64,000 bases of DNA, taken from Notolepis coatsorum (lineage: Eukaryota > Chordata > Actinopteri > Aulopiformes > Paralepididae). Numbering within the stretch: position 1 is the stretch's first letter; every line of letters starts with the position of its first letter. Both the position numbers and the translations under genes were made by a program. The notes below the pieces were generated by a model. The model saw only the letters and a program-made list of their open reading frames with translations. It was not told the origin of the DNA and searched no databases. Positions 34,200-45,239 of this stretch are shown piece after piece. Location: NCBI GenBank assembly GCA_963971535.1, contig OZ020593.1, positions 19,290,800 to 19,354,799 on the forward strand, in the 5' to 3' direction.

Positions 34200-35362
34200 A
34201 CAGCCGACACAAGGTCACAGAGCTGATCATAAAGAAATACGACGAGGATGTGCACCACGCCGGAGCAGAGAGAGTCTTCGCGGAGATCAGACGTCGTTAT
34301 TGGATATTACAAGGGAGAGAAGCAGTACGGCGCTTCCAGCGAACCTGTCTAGACTGCCGTAAGTGGCGCGCGCAGCCCAGCATACCACGGATGGCTGACC
34401 TACCCCCCTGTCGCCTCCGAATCGGCGACAAGCCATTCCACTCCACAGGCATGGACTGTTTTGGCCCGTTGTATATAAAAAGAGGAAGAGGCACCGAGAA
34501 GCGGTGGGGTATTGTATTCAAATGCATGACCACCAGAGCGATACATATCGAGCTCCTTCCGACCATGAGCACAGACTCATTCCTTATGGCCTTCCGGAGA
34601 TTCATATCACGGAAAGGACAACCGTCTACATTGTTGTCTGATCACGGGACCAACTTCAAAGGCGGAGAAAGAGAGCTGAGAGAGAGCTTCCAAGCTATGG
34701 GCCCAGAACTTAAGACCCACCTCGCTCCAGCCCAGGTTGACTTCCAGTTTAATCCCCCGAACGCACCCCACTTCGGTGGAACCTGGGAACGAGAAGTACG
34801 TTCCATAAAGACAGCCCTGTATGCCGTACTCGGAGCCCAGACTGTGGCAGAGGAAGTCCTAATGACAGCCCTCACGGAGATCGAGGGAGTATTGAACTCC
34901 AAACCCCTCGGTTACGTCTCCAGTGATGTAGCAGATGTCGACCCAGTCACCCCCAACACACTCCTAATGGGGCGGCTGGACCCCGCGCTACCCCAGACAA
35001 TGTACAGGCCCGAAGAAGCGAACGGCCGAAGAATGTGGAGGTACAGCCAAGTACTAGCTGACAAGTTTTGGAGCAGCTTCCTACTTCACTACCTACCGTC
35101 TCTACAGACCCGCCAGAAGTGGGTAAAAGAGAGAGACAATTTGACAGAAGGAACAGTCGTCATGATAGTTGACCAGTCACTCCCCAGAGCTATGTGGCCG
35201 GCTGGCCGCGTAAGCAAAGTGATCACCGGTGCCGATGGCAAGGTCCGAGCAGCTGAAGTACTCGTCCAAGGGCGCACCTACACACGGCCCGTGGCGAGGC
35301 TCATAGAACTGCCCCGACTCCCAGATACTATCGATGATGACCATGACCCTATGACTTTGTGA
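34136..35362 (+). pseudogene. integrase part of BEL/Pao Pol, frame-shifted from the rest
   Basis: The frame begins in the middle of pol (VGGRLRRAP) without an ATG and is shifted relative to the upstream part, which runs off at 34199. A small deletion near 34120-34140 probably joined the two. Seen: zinc-binding H40/H41 and C71/C74 (CLDC); catalytic D107 (GMDCFGP), D169 (SDHGTNF) and E218 (GGTWEREV); a C-terminal domain with RYSQVLADKFW and PAGRVSKVI typical of BEL integrases. 408 codons to the stop at 35362. Catalytic residues are intact, but expression as part of Pol would need frameshifting. Confidence 0.85.
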
Positions 35363-35440
35363 GTTGACTGACCTTACAGCGGACCTTGATTGGAAGACAG
35401 TGCGGTTAATCTGTCTCTGCTTAGCTAATTAGGTGGGACT

Positions 35441-35454
35441 AATTAGGGGGCGGC
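35441..35454 (+). other. polypurine tract of BEL element
   Basis: AATTAGGGGGCGGC directly precedes the 3' LTR; AGGGGG is the purine core priming plus-strand synthesis. Confidence 0.65.
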
Positions 35455-36858
35455 TGTTGCGAAAGATCAGATTAAACCGAATATGTATATTTATTTATAT
35501 ATATATATTTAATTGTATTTGTATATCGTTTGATATCCCCTGTATATTCCTTGTACAATATGCATTGAATATCCCCGTTTCTACTAAACAGCCCATAATA
35601 GTTTCATTCTACCATTGGACTAGAACCTGGCGCCAGGTTGCCATACCCCTAGGTTCAAGTTCAATCGTGCCGCCTAACATGTCGAGGCAGCCCCCGGTTC
35701 CGCGCAGTAATATGCCGGGCGAAATACGTGTGGTACTATTTGTTCATAGCGCATATATATATGACGCTCGTAAAGTAGAACTTTCTTTTTAGTCCAGTTC
35801 TTTACCCTCCAACAGAGTGACAGACGCAAAAGCCTCCCCACGAAGCACGTGCGGTGTAGTAGGGCCTACTTGGCCCAGAATAGGCATTGAGATATCGTGT
35901 AGATTAATAGTTGAATGGTCATAGTTTGGCACCATACCGTCGAGTTGGACGTATTCTATTAAGCTAATAATAGTCTATTTATGTATGGTGCATCGTTCGG
36001 TCCGAGTTCTACAGTTATCAGTACCCCCATCGTTCCTGACGTTATCTGGACGCTTATCCAGGCTGGTCAGACCCCTAGTGGTGATTGCATCCGAGGAGCT
36101 CCGGGTCAAGAGCGACTGGACCTGTATATTGGATTACTCTACCCGACGACGGCGAGCCTTCCACGGCTCTTGGATTATGCTTTATGTGCTTTGATTATTC
36201 CATGGATAAAGGCCAACACTGTCGAGTGTTGGAATTACCCCCCGGAGAGGACTACAGGTGAGGCGGCGCTCTACACGTGAGGTCGCACCACGTCTCTCCG
36301 TTGTGGACCGGCAGATACCGTTCCACAGAGGGTCCAGCTGTGTTCGTCTACGGCCCGAGGTTCTGTGGGCACTGGGTCTAAGACTTTGGATTCTCCCAAG
36401 ACACCGTCGGCCAGATGGGATACCGCCAGCGACTTCTCTAACCCCCCCCTCCTACTGTCTTACAACCAGCGGGACCCCCCCCCCCCCCCTTAGTGTATCC
36501 AGCTATAATTATTTAAGTACTATCGCTATCGTTTCCTAAATATTCCAGGTTGTATACTTACTCCCTGCGCAACCAGAGATTGGACATTCAATGTTGATTT
36601 ACCTACGAATACTAATTTGCCATAAAAGTGCATACTTAACATTTCAAATCATAAATGTAATTAAGTGAATATTGTGTACACCCTTTGCTGTATTAAATAT
36701 TCGATTTGGTACATTTGTGTTGGTTCGTTTCATCAGGTGGGAAAGTGTTCATCATACTTATATCTTGTACTGGGTGGCCAGAAGTTAAAGTACATGAGGT
36801 AGTGGTATTAAATATCATATCTAACAATACAGTCAGGGAATTGTACCCCTCAGTTACA
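35455..36858 (+). repeat. 3' LTR of BEL element
   Basis: 1404 bp, nearly identical to 28321-29726; visible differences are a few substitutions and a shorter poly-C. Confidence 0.95.
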
Positions 36859-37090
36859 GTTATAATATATAGACAATAACACATGACACTAGATAGACTG
36901 GTCTTCATATAAGGTACAGTAAGGTTATAATATATAGACAATAACACATGACACTAGATAGACTGGTCTTCATATAAGGTACAGTAAGGTTACATAATAT
37001 AATATATAGACAATAACACAGTGGATACAGACCTGTCTGGCTCTCCTCTCGTGGTCTTGACTCTAATGAGAGACGTGTCCCAGTCATTTG
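36859..37090. repeat. remainder of the 65-bp tandem repeat
   Basis: Starts with the right target duplication GTTAT, then further copies of AGATAGACTGGTCTTCATAT to about 37025. A short ATTATTAGTAG-type repeat follows at 37105-37170. Confidence 0.9.
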
Positions 37091-37170
37091 GAGTTGTGAG
37101 GTTGATTATTATTAGTAGTAATGTAGTTTGTATATTATTAGTAGATATGTAGGTTGTATATTATTAGTAG

Positions 37171-38005
37171 AAATGTACAGTCTCCTCCCCACCGTATGTA
37201 TATTTCTCTCCCACCCACCCCCTCCTAATGTACAGTCCCCTCCCCATCATATGTATATACTCTGTCAGGATCTATGGGTAACAGTACTGTATATTTGAAT
37301 ACCGTTTATGTCACAAATGTATCAGTACTAAATACCTGTATGTCCCTATGCCATAAATGTCATGTATGTTGTGTATGTCATAAATGTCAATATGAATTGA
37401 AAATGGGGGACCCTGATGTAAGGTACATTTTATTTATATAGTGCTTTTCCAGATTAAAATCACAAAGTGCTTTACAGGCAGCAAAAGGTTAATCAGAATA
37501 GAATAACCACACATGTTACATCACATACAAGATTGTAGAATACTTCAAAAAATAAATGAAGTAAAATACAATCACACATACACACGTTATATATACCACA
37601 TACATGATCAATTAAAAGCCTCACTGTATAAAAAGGTTTTTAGACCTTGTTTAAAAGACTGCACACTAACAGCAGACCTGATTTCATAAGGTAGCTGATT
37701 CCATAGCTTGGGTGCTACGAAGCCCGGTCACCCTTGGTTTTCAGTTTGGTCCGGGGGACGACGAGCTCTCCTTGGTCGGAGGAGCGGAGAGCCCTATTAG
37801 GGCAGTAAGGGGTTATAAGCTCAGCAATGTAGCTTGGGGCTTCACCCTTTAAAGCCTTGTAGGTGGTGAGCTCAATTTTAAAAATAAAAATGTAAACAAG
37901 ACAAACGTCTTTCTCTGGTCTACATCCCCTTAACAATTGTGTGTAGTGAGCCGTACTGTATTGTACCCATTCTGCAACCTGTTAAATAAAGTTTTCATTC
38001 ATTCC
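37171..38005 (+). mobile_element. LINE 3' UTR, family A (copy 1), interrupted by an L2 copy
   Basis: Contains TCCCACCCACCCCCTCCTAA, ATCTATGGGTAACAGTACTG, TGAAAATGGGGGACCCTGA, then (after the L2 insertion) GTCTTTCTCTGGTC and the tail TTAAATAAAGTTTTCATTCA. Copies: 38770-38985 in the same orientation, 58918-59520 reversed. Confidence 0.75.
37422..37889 (-). pseudogene. L2-type LINE fragment nested in LINE family A
   Basis: ATGTAA flanks it at 37416-37421 and 37890-37895 (6-bp duplication). On the minus strand it encodes TYKALKGEAPSYIAEL and LRSSDQGELVVPRTKLK, the conserved C-terminal region of L2 polymerases, with frame breaks, followed by a 3' UTR with ACTTTGTGATTTTAATCTGG. It is 5'-truncated. 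Confidence 0.85.
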
Positions 38006-38639
38006 AGGAGCCATGCTGTTGTCTGGTAAGATGGAGGTCGTTGTTCCTGCTCCACCATGAATTTCAGGCCAGCACTTGTTGCAAAGAACCCGGACACATT
38101 GAACCTGTTGTGGAATATTTTAAATGAGTCAAACAGTGAAACTGTAGAAATTCAGATGAGTCAAATTGTATCAAAAATAGAATAGTTTATTATCTGTTTT
38201 TATGGCCATAGAAAGATTATGCACAAGATGTGTGTTGTTGTAGAGTGCATGAGCAACTCCATAACTCTATCTCCCTGTTTTGTTTTCTAGGATAAATTAC
38301 CACTATAATGACGTGCATGTGTCCAGTCTGAGGTGAGCAGCAGTCGTGACAGAAAGGCCCTAGCACTACAAACAACAGGATTGGAAGACTGGACCTCTAC
38401 ATGGACATATTATAGGCCTATAATAATAAAAAAATGTGTGGAATGCAATTGCTTGCCTTGTATTTTTTCTACTGTTGACCAAACTTCTTTCTTGGCTTAA
38501 TTGAGTAGTATCAATGGTTACAGTATGAAATGTAAATGCTAAGAAATGCAGAGTAAACAGCTTGATATGATATTCACTGCATTTTCACATGTGCATGTAT
38601 GAATGTCTTATATAGCATTAGGATGTGTAGAAGCACAAG
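38006..38639. other. unassigned part of the composite transposon
   Basis: Contains a GTAAGATGG donor-like word at about 38028, a TTTTGTTTTCTAG acceptor-like word at about 38290 and an AATAATAAAAAA word at 38420. This could be a terminal exon of the DNA transposon's lost gene, but no protein is recognisable. Confidence 0.25.
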
Positions 38640-38985
38640 TCTCTCTGCCACTCCCCTGAAATGCTATTATATATATTGAATATAAATAGCCCACATATAA
38701 TGTGGGCTGATTAATACAATGATGCTTGATTGTGTAACAACTGGTGATATGGCTAATGTAAAATAAGTCATAAATCTAATCATAGATGTAGGCGCAGTAC
38801 TGTCTATCTGTATGTCATGCATGTCATAATTATATGTTACGATGAATTGAAAATGGGGGACCCTGATGTAAACAAGACGAAAGTCTTTCTCTGGTCTGCA
38901 TCCCCTTAACAATTGTATGTATTGAACTGTACTGTACCCATTCTGCAATCTGTTAATAAAGTTTTCAATCAATCAGTCAGCTAGC
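38640..38985 (+). mobile_element. LINE 3' UTR, family A (copy 2)
   Basis: The second half (38840-38985) matches copy 1: ATTGAAAATGGGGGACCCTG then, without the L2 insertion, AAGTCTTTCTCTGGTC and an AATAAAGTTTTCAATCAATC tail. This copy shows the uninterrupted target of the L2 insertion at 37422. A small hairpin AGCCCACAT/ATGTGGGCT lies at about 38687-38708. Confidence 0.75.
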
Positions 38986-39132
38986 ACAGCTAGCATTTAA
39001 CGTTCGAAATTGCCGTCATTGCCTAGTGATATAATGTAAATATTAAAGTAGCAGATATGTAAATGATATATCGCAACAGTGATCAATGCACATTGTATTA
39101 ATAAGTACCAAAAATTGCTGTAACAGTAGTAG

Positions 39133-39279
39133 CAGAGCCGTATAATTAGTTCTGCCGTTCTGTACCGTTGAAATCAAGTTGACAGGAAGCCAAATTGGAA
39201 CTACAGGTAGCTCCGTGAACCACGTGATATCCTGTCGGCGAGATCAAAGCGTGTCGCAACTCTCAATTATACGGCTCTG
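39133..39279. repeat. subterminal inverted repeat at the right end of the composite transposon
   Basis: AGAGCCGTATAATTAG at about 39135 is the inverted partner of the terminal CAATTATACGGCTCT, so the terminus has an internal mirror copy about 130 bp in. Confidence 0.65.
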
Positions 39280-39544
39280 GTGCTGATCAACTACTGACTA
39301 TCAGTGGCGTTGTTAGCCCTGGGCTAACAACGATGTTTTTCTCCTAGCCCCGGATCTAAAAAAAAAAAAGAAAAAAAAAATTGTTTACATTTTTTTTTTT
39401 ACTTTTTTTTTATTTTTTTTATGTCAGCATCCCCATTGTCTTTGCTGAATGTTTGTTAGTGTTTGGTATTTTTTGTTGGTTTTTAGTACTTTTAAACATT
39501 TTTAGTACGTAGTTTTCATTTGATCCTATAATTTTTCATTCACC

Positions 39545-39834
<290 letters not shown>

Positions 39835-40310
39835 GAGGGAAAAGACACTTTGGATAGTAGGGACTGCATCTCTGCCTGTCCTGACCAGGAAACACTTTGC
39901 AACTGTGATCTCCTCTGGCAATAGTTGGATATTGTAATGTGTGGCGAGGGGTTGCAGCAATTCCACTGAGAGAAACTGGTCTGAGGCTGGATAACATGCC
40001 TGTATGCCTCTCATAAGTTGTTATCCAACTCATGAGAACCTGCTCTCAAGCTCTGGATAGAACAGTCTCTGTCTCAGCTGATCTCCTGAGCTGAGGTCTG
40101 AGCTTGTGCCACAAGATGCCATTACATATGGCCTTTGTCCTGTCATACATGTCCACTGCCATCTCTGAGGTGCGATAACCTTTGAGTGTGTCCTGCACTG
40201 TGCTTTTAAATAGTACAGATAGGTATTGAAGATGTGCACTTTAACGCAGCAGCACCTGGAGCCTCCATACCCATGTCCAGTGTCCACTGACAAAGACATG
40301 CTCATGATAC
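39835..40310 (-). pseudogene. hAT transposase C-terminal fragment
   Basis: Minus-strand frames contain LFYPELESRFS, MRGIQACYPASDQFL and LLPEEITVAKCFLVRTGRD, a pattern seen near the dimerisation region of hAT transposases of the TTF-type zinc-finger group. Stops and shifts break it (for example after RFS). The position inside matching hAT ends supports the call. Confidence 0.65.
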
Positions 40311-41384
40311 TGTGATAAACTATAATAAGCTTTAATCGAACCCTGGTTCATTTCCTCGGATAGTCCGGTTGGTTTGGGGTGGTGTGAAAGCTCATTCACT
40401 CTTGCAAGTGAACCCTGCATTTGAGATGTGAATGCAAAGCGGACCAAAGGCAGGAAAATACCCAAAAATCGAATATCTTTTTTATGAGACTTTTTTTTTC
40501 CATTGCTTAAGCATGATTTTTAAAACGGGGCCCGGTGTTTCAAAACACACAATTAGCACAACCACACACACAATTATCAGAACACCTCAGATCCTTTGCT
40601 AAATTAAACACTTGTCAAAACCATACACTAATTTAAAAAAACTACATTTTGTTACTATATGAAACACACGTTTTATATGACTTAATTCTGTTTGAACCAG
40701 TTACTCACACTGCTGTGCTTAACCTAAAACACATTTAGCTATTCTACTTCTCAGTGATTAGAGTACTGTAAGTGAAGTACGCAGAGAATGTGCAAATATA
40801 CAATAAATTCACCAAACACTTCACAAGACCAATGCTGTAGACTGATGAAAATATTATTTATTTATCTACATATACCCAAATCAATGATGCAGACTGCTGG
40901 AAAAAAAACATTTTCTCTCCATATACCCAAATCAATGATGCAGACTGATGAAAATATAAATTTTCTCGCCATATAACCAAATCAGTCAACATTTCAACAT
41001 GGAGAATCACAACAAAACATGTCCCAGTTTTCATGCTACTATGTGCATAACACTGTAAGCTCAGCAAATATCAGACAAACATAAAATACTGTATCCAGTA
41101 GGCCTACAGGTTAAAATTACAGTAAAACAAAAACAATTTTGAAAAAATTTAAATAGAGTACAGAAAATACTAGACATTATCTCTTTGCCTAGCTGGATCT
41201 GGCAAGATACTTTTTTGCTCTGTGTATTGTTTTGCAAAAAGTGTGAGGCTGACATTGTGCTTATAGAGGTGCAAATCTGGGCCTATGTTTTGCTCCTTGA
41301 GTGTAATGTTTTGATAATTGTGTAATACTTTTGATTTGAGTGTTTATGCAATTGAAGAAAACTGTAAAGACTAGAGATTAACTG

Positions 41385-41612
41385 TTTATTTCTTTTGTAC
41401 ATAGGCTGTGCATATGTTTGTTTGTTTGTTTATTTGCTTATGTGTATGATTCTTAACTGTTTTTATTTTGTTATTGGTGTATATGTGTGTATGTATGTAC
41501 AGTATATGTATATATATATATGTGTATATATGTATATTTGTACTCCTGTTGGGGCCTCTTGGACCAGATCAATGTTTTATCTGGCTAAATAAAGGTTAAA
41601 TAAATAAATAAG
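41385..41612 (+). mobile_element. LINE 3' UTR tail inside the hAT element
   Basis: TATATGT-rich stretch, then GGCCTCTTGGACCAGATC and the tail CTAAATAAAGGTTAAATAAA, typical of a fish LINE 3' end. Apparently inserted in the hAT element. Confidence 0.6.
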
Positions 41613-41839
41613 AAACTGATGATTTGGTCCTGTTAACTTTGAATTTTCTATGGGGACTGCCCAGATCCCTCTCATGGACATGGACCTCACTTTGAGAACC
41701 TCTTAATGATTCTAGTTCTTCAGTATTCATCTCTAATTAACTAAAATTGCGTATTACTGTGTTTAAAAAAACCCCCCTCCACCCCCCTGGGCTGAAGCCC
41801 CCAATGTTTTCTAACCCTAAAAACGCCCCTGCTGACTAT

Positions 41840-42459
41840 CACTGACTACCAGCCCAATCAGGGTTCAATCAGCAGCAGCTGTCTGGTGCCTCAGCATACT
41901 GCTTCTAACAAGAGAGATCAGTTTGAAGAACATTTTCCATGCAAGGTTAATTTACCTTAGCTGGACTTATGTTCACAACCCGGATAGGCAGCCGTTTTTT
42001 TACCTAAATGATTAAGACCAACTAGCTAAAACATGGCTGAAGTAAAAAATGTATGAATGAATGGAAAAAAACCTTTGAGTATCAATAAAGGGAAAAAGAA
42101 GGTAATTCGATCTGGTTATTTGAGTGAAACCCATGCAGTTAACCCTTTGGGTGAACATACAATATCCTTCTCAAGTTGGGGACAGTGGCACAAGTTCAAA
42201 AACATACAACTTGACAGAAACATTGAAGGTTTTCCCCGTGGAACGTCTCAGTCCTACATTAAAGGGTAACGACAACCTCTTTTATAACATTTGGCACCCT
42301 TTCCCTGCTTATCTCCCTGCCGGTCTTGTTGGCACAACTGCGGAAAGGCCGTCCGCGATTGGTTTTCACAATTAGGTAATAGACACAGTTTCTCTTTTCT
42401 TTGACACAGTACTAATGTATATAAAAAGGTACGTAATTCACATGCAACCCATGTAATGA
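41840..42459. other. no gene recognised
   Basis: Unique sequence with short open frames (42057-42269, 42124-42375) of no recognisable family. Confidence 0.35.
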
Positions 42460-42467
42460 GTTGCAAC

Positions 42468-42551
42468 TAGGGATGTCCGATATTATCAGCCTACCGATAT
42501 TATCGGCCGATATTGGCATTAAAATGTAATATCGGAAATTATCGGTATTAG

Positions 42552-42593
<42 letters not shown>

Positions 42594-42856
42594 TTTTTAC
42601 ATTTATTTAACCTTTATTTACCCAGGCAAGCAAGTAAGAACAAATTCTTATTTTATTTATTGTCAAAAGTATGCATAATGTTGTGTTAATTCCACGACAA
42701 GAGATATGTAATGTTAATTACCTGAAATGATTCCGTTTTTTGGGGGGGGGAAACCCTGCATATATCGGTATCGGTTGATATCGGTATTGGAAATTAAGAG
42801 TTGGACAATATCGGTATATCGGATATCGGTAAAAAAGCCAATATCGAACATCCCTA
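42468..42856. mobile_element. hAT miniature element, 389 bp
   Basis: The ends TAGGGATGTCCGATATTATC and (reverse) TAGGGATGTTCGATATTGGC are inverted repeats. GTTGCAAC flanks exactly at 42460-42467 and 42857-42864 (8 bp, itself a palindrome). The interior is full of TATCGG words, with an AT repeat and a poly-G run. No coding. Confidence 0.92.
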
Positions 42857-42864
42857 GTTGCAAC

Positions 42865-43413
42865 CCATGTATTAGTTATTTATTATTGTATTGCAATTTG
42901 GCAATATATGTGTTTATTTATAAAATATGATTACAACAATTGATCTGTATTTTGAGTTTTGTCTAGAAAAACAATGTCTATTTCAGAAGTAATACTGTAT
43001 AATGTGTAGCTTGGAACAGAGCAGTGTTTCTCTCAGAGCTCCCCTCCCTCTGGCACCAGCCACCAGCTCCACTACATGTTTAATCAGAGGAAGACTCTGA
43101 CCTACAGTAGTCAAGTGAGGTGTTGACGTTTAGACAACAATGATGAATCACTGCCATTGGCTCTGACCTCAGAGACGAGACATAAACACACTCGTAATTT
43201 CATCTTTCCCACTTTATATATATTTATATATATATATTTTGGCAGGATGGGATGCAGCAGAGACAGCTGGTCTCAGATTAGTACGGAATCAAGGTCAAGA
43301 AGCAAGAAGGAACTTAAAAGCTTCAGAAGTCAAAGGGAGGGTTGTCTCGTCATCATACGGGAGCAGAGCTGCCAGATGTAGAGGTCAGAGGTTTGGACCA
43401 AAGGTTAGAAATG
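42865..43413. other. no gene recognised
   Basis: Unique sequence; a short TATATA run at about 43217-43240. Confidence 0.35.
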
Positions 43414-43422
43414 ATAGAAGAA

Positions 43423-43885
43423 GGTGCGGCTAGGTGGTGTAGTGGGCAAGGCGCTCGCCACCAAAGCAGGAGACGCTGGGTTCGAGCCCAGTTCTCGGCG
43501 TTGCTACCAGCTTGGCTGGTCGTTCATACTAACACAATTCGCAGTGTTAGGGGTGGGAAAGCTGGTGGGTGGGTCCTGGTCGTTGTAAACAGCAACTCCT
43601 ACAGTTCGGTCGCGGCGCCTGCTCAGCGAGGAAAGGATCTAAGGGGGGTAGTGTGATCCTTCCACACGTTACACCCTCTCAGTGAGAGTCCGCGCTGCCA
43701 GGTGAAAAGAAGCGGTGTCGGAGGAAGCATGTGATAGCCTCCACTCTCCCAGACCGACCGTAGGGGGTAGGTGCGCAGCGACCAGGAAGGGGATTGGGAA
43801 TTGGCATAACGACTAACATTGGGATGGGAGAAAAATGGAGGAAAAAGGAGGGAGGAAAATATTAAAAAAAAGAAATAAAAAATGT
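43423..43885 (+). mobile_element. tRNA-derived SINE, long type (full length)
   Basis: tRNA-like head with A box TGGTGTAGTGGGCAAGGCGC and B box GGTTCGAGCCC, a long body containing CTACCAGCTTGGCTGGTCGT and CACGTTACACCCTC, then an A-rich tail. ATAGAAGAA flanks at 43414-43422 and 43886-43894. The same family occurs at 56258 and 62432. Confidence 0.9.
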
Positions 43886-43984
43886 ATAGAAGAAATGCAC
43901 TAGGCCTGTCCCCGACTAAGGATTTGTATAGTCGACTTTGATTGGACAAAATGTGCTGTTAGTCGACTGGCAGTACCCATCAAC

Positions 43985-44587
43985 ACGCACACACACACAC
44001 ACACACACACTAATACTCATCAACACGCACACACACACTAATACTCATCAACACACACACACACTAATACTCATCAACACGCACACACTAATATCCATCA
44101 ACAACATGCACACACACACACACACTAATACTCATCAACACGCACACATACACACACACACACACACTAATACTCATTAACGCACACACACACTAATACT
44201 CATCAACACACACACACACACACATAATAATACTCATCAACACGCACACACACACACATACACACACACTAATAATACTCATCAACACGCACACACTAAT
44301 ATCCATCAACAACATGCACACACACACACACACACTAATACTCATCAACACGCACACATACACACACACACACTAATACTCATTAACGCACACACACACT
44401 AATACTCATCAACACACACACACACACACATAATAATACTCATCAACACGCACACACACACACATACACACACACTAATAATACTCATCAACACGCACAC
44501 ACACACACTAATACCCATCAGCACACACACACACACACTAATAGGCCTAGTCATCAACACGCACACACAGACACACTAATACCAATC

Positions 44588-44657
<70 letters not shown>
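43985..44657. repeat. complex (CA)n with higher-order ACTAATACTCATCAACACG units
   Basis: CA stretches alternate with CTAATACTCATCAAC. A block of about 205 bp carrying TAATATCCATCAACAACATG occurs twice (about 44089 and 44294), a higher-order duplication. The end (44592-44657) is pure CA. Confidence 0.95.
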
Positions 44658-44659
<2 letters not shown>

Positions 44660-44999
44660 TACCTATCAACACACGCACACACAATCCACAAAACCTCCAC
44701 TGTGCAAAGGGGGATGACAAATCAACTGAATGGCTGTGAGGATGACACAGAGAATGACACGTCCGCCATAGCGAATGTGGTCGAGGCGAGTCCAGTCCGA
44801 GGAGACAGGGAGGTGTTTCAGGGGCAGTGAGGTCAACAGTGCCCCCTGTGGACAATGTAACCCTACTGTACGTCTCATCTCTACCCCAGACGTGGTGAGG
44901 TGGCCTTACTGTACGCACAGATATCTGGGTCATTATTCCTGAACAGCTGAGGACAGCACTAACTGTGGATATTAACACACAGTATACCTTTATCTTGCT
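44658..44999. other. unique sequence, no gene recognised
   Basis: Non-repetitive stretch of balanced composition; could include conserved non-coding DNA, but nothing decides it. Confidence 0.3.
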
Positions 45000-45239
45000 C
45001 TTATGCATTTATGTATGTCAGGTTTTCTTTTTTTATCTAGTCTTTATTATTTTGTTTGTCATTTTATCTCTTTTATAACCCTCTTTTAGTTCCCTAATCT
45101 TGTATATTTTACGATCAATGTATTATCACTGATCTCGTTTCTTATTTAAAATGCCTTCTTTTAGATTGTTTGTAAAGTGTGTTGCATAGCAACTGTATTA
45201 GATAAACACAGCTATATAAATAAAGGTGTATTGGTTTAT
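45000..45239 (+). mobile_element. LINE 3' UTR tail
   Basis: T-rich stretch ending with AGCTATATAAATAAAGGTGT and ATTGG repeats, the common L2 end. It lies directly before another L2 copy. Confidence 0.55.

Larger units (their letters stand above)
28321..36858 (+). mobile_element. BEL/Pao LTR retrotransposon, young but defective
   Basis: Two LTRs of about 1.4 kb (TGTTGCG...GTTACA) enclose a 5.7-kb interior. GTTAT flanks it at 28316-28320 and 36859-36863 (5-bp target duplication). The interior has gag-like, zinc-knuckle/protease/RNase H and integrase coding in the order typical of BEL/Pao. LTRs differ by a few changes (e.g. GAAGG/GAAAG near the start, ACTCATT/ACTAATT, poly-C length), so it is recent. 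The reverse transcriptase core is missing and the frames are not in register, so this copy cannot make a full Pol on its own. Confidence 0.95.
27737..39279. mobile_element. composite DNA transposon (8-bp duplication) swollen by insertions
   Basis: The left end CAGAGCCCTTTAATTAAGAG continues TTGCGCCACTC. The right end in reverse reads CAGAGCCGTATAATTGAGAG then TTGCGACACGC. GTGCTGAT flanks both ends exactly (27729-27736, 39280-39287). An 8-bp duplication fits hAT or P-like transposases. Removing the BEL element, the L2 copy and LINE UTR copies leaves about 2 kb. No transposase frame is recognisable in what remains. That ends and duplication match over 11.5 kb is seen; that they bound one ancestral element is inferred. 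Confidence 0.7.
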
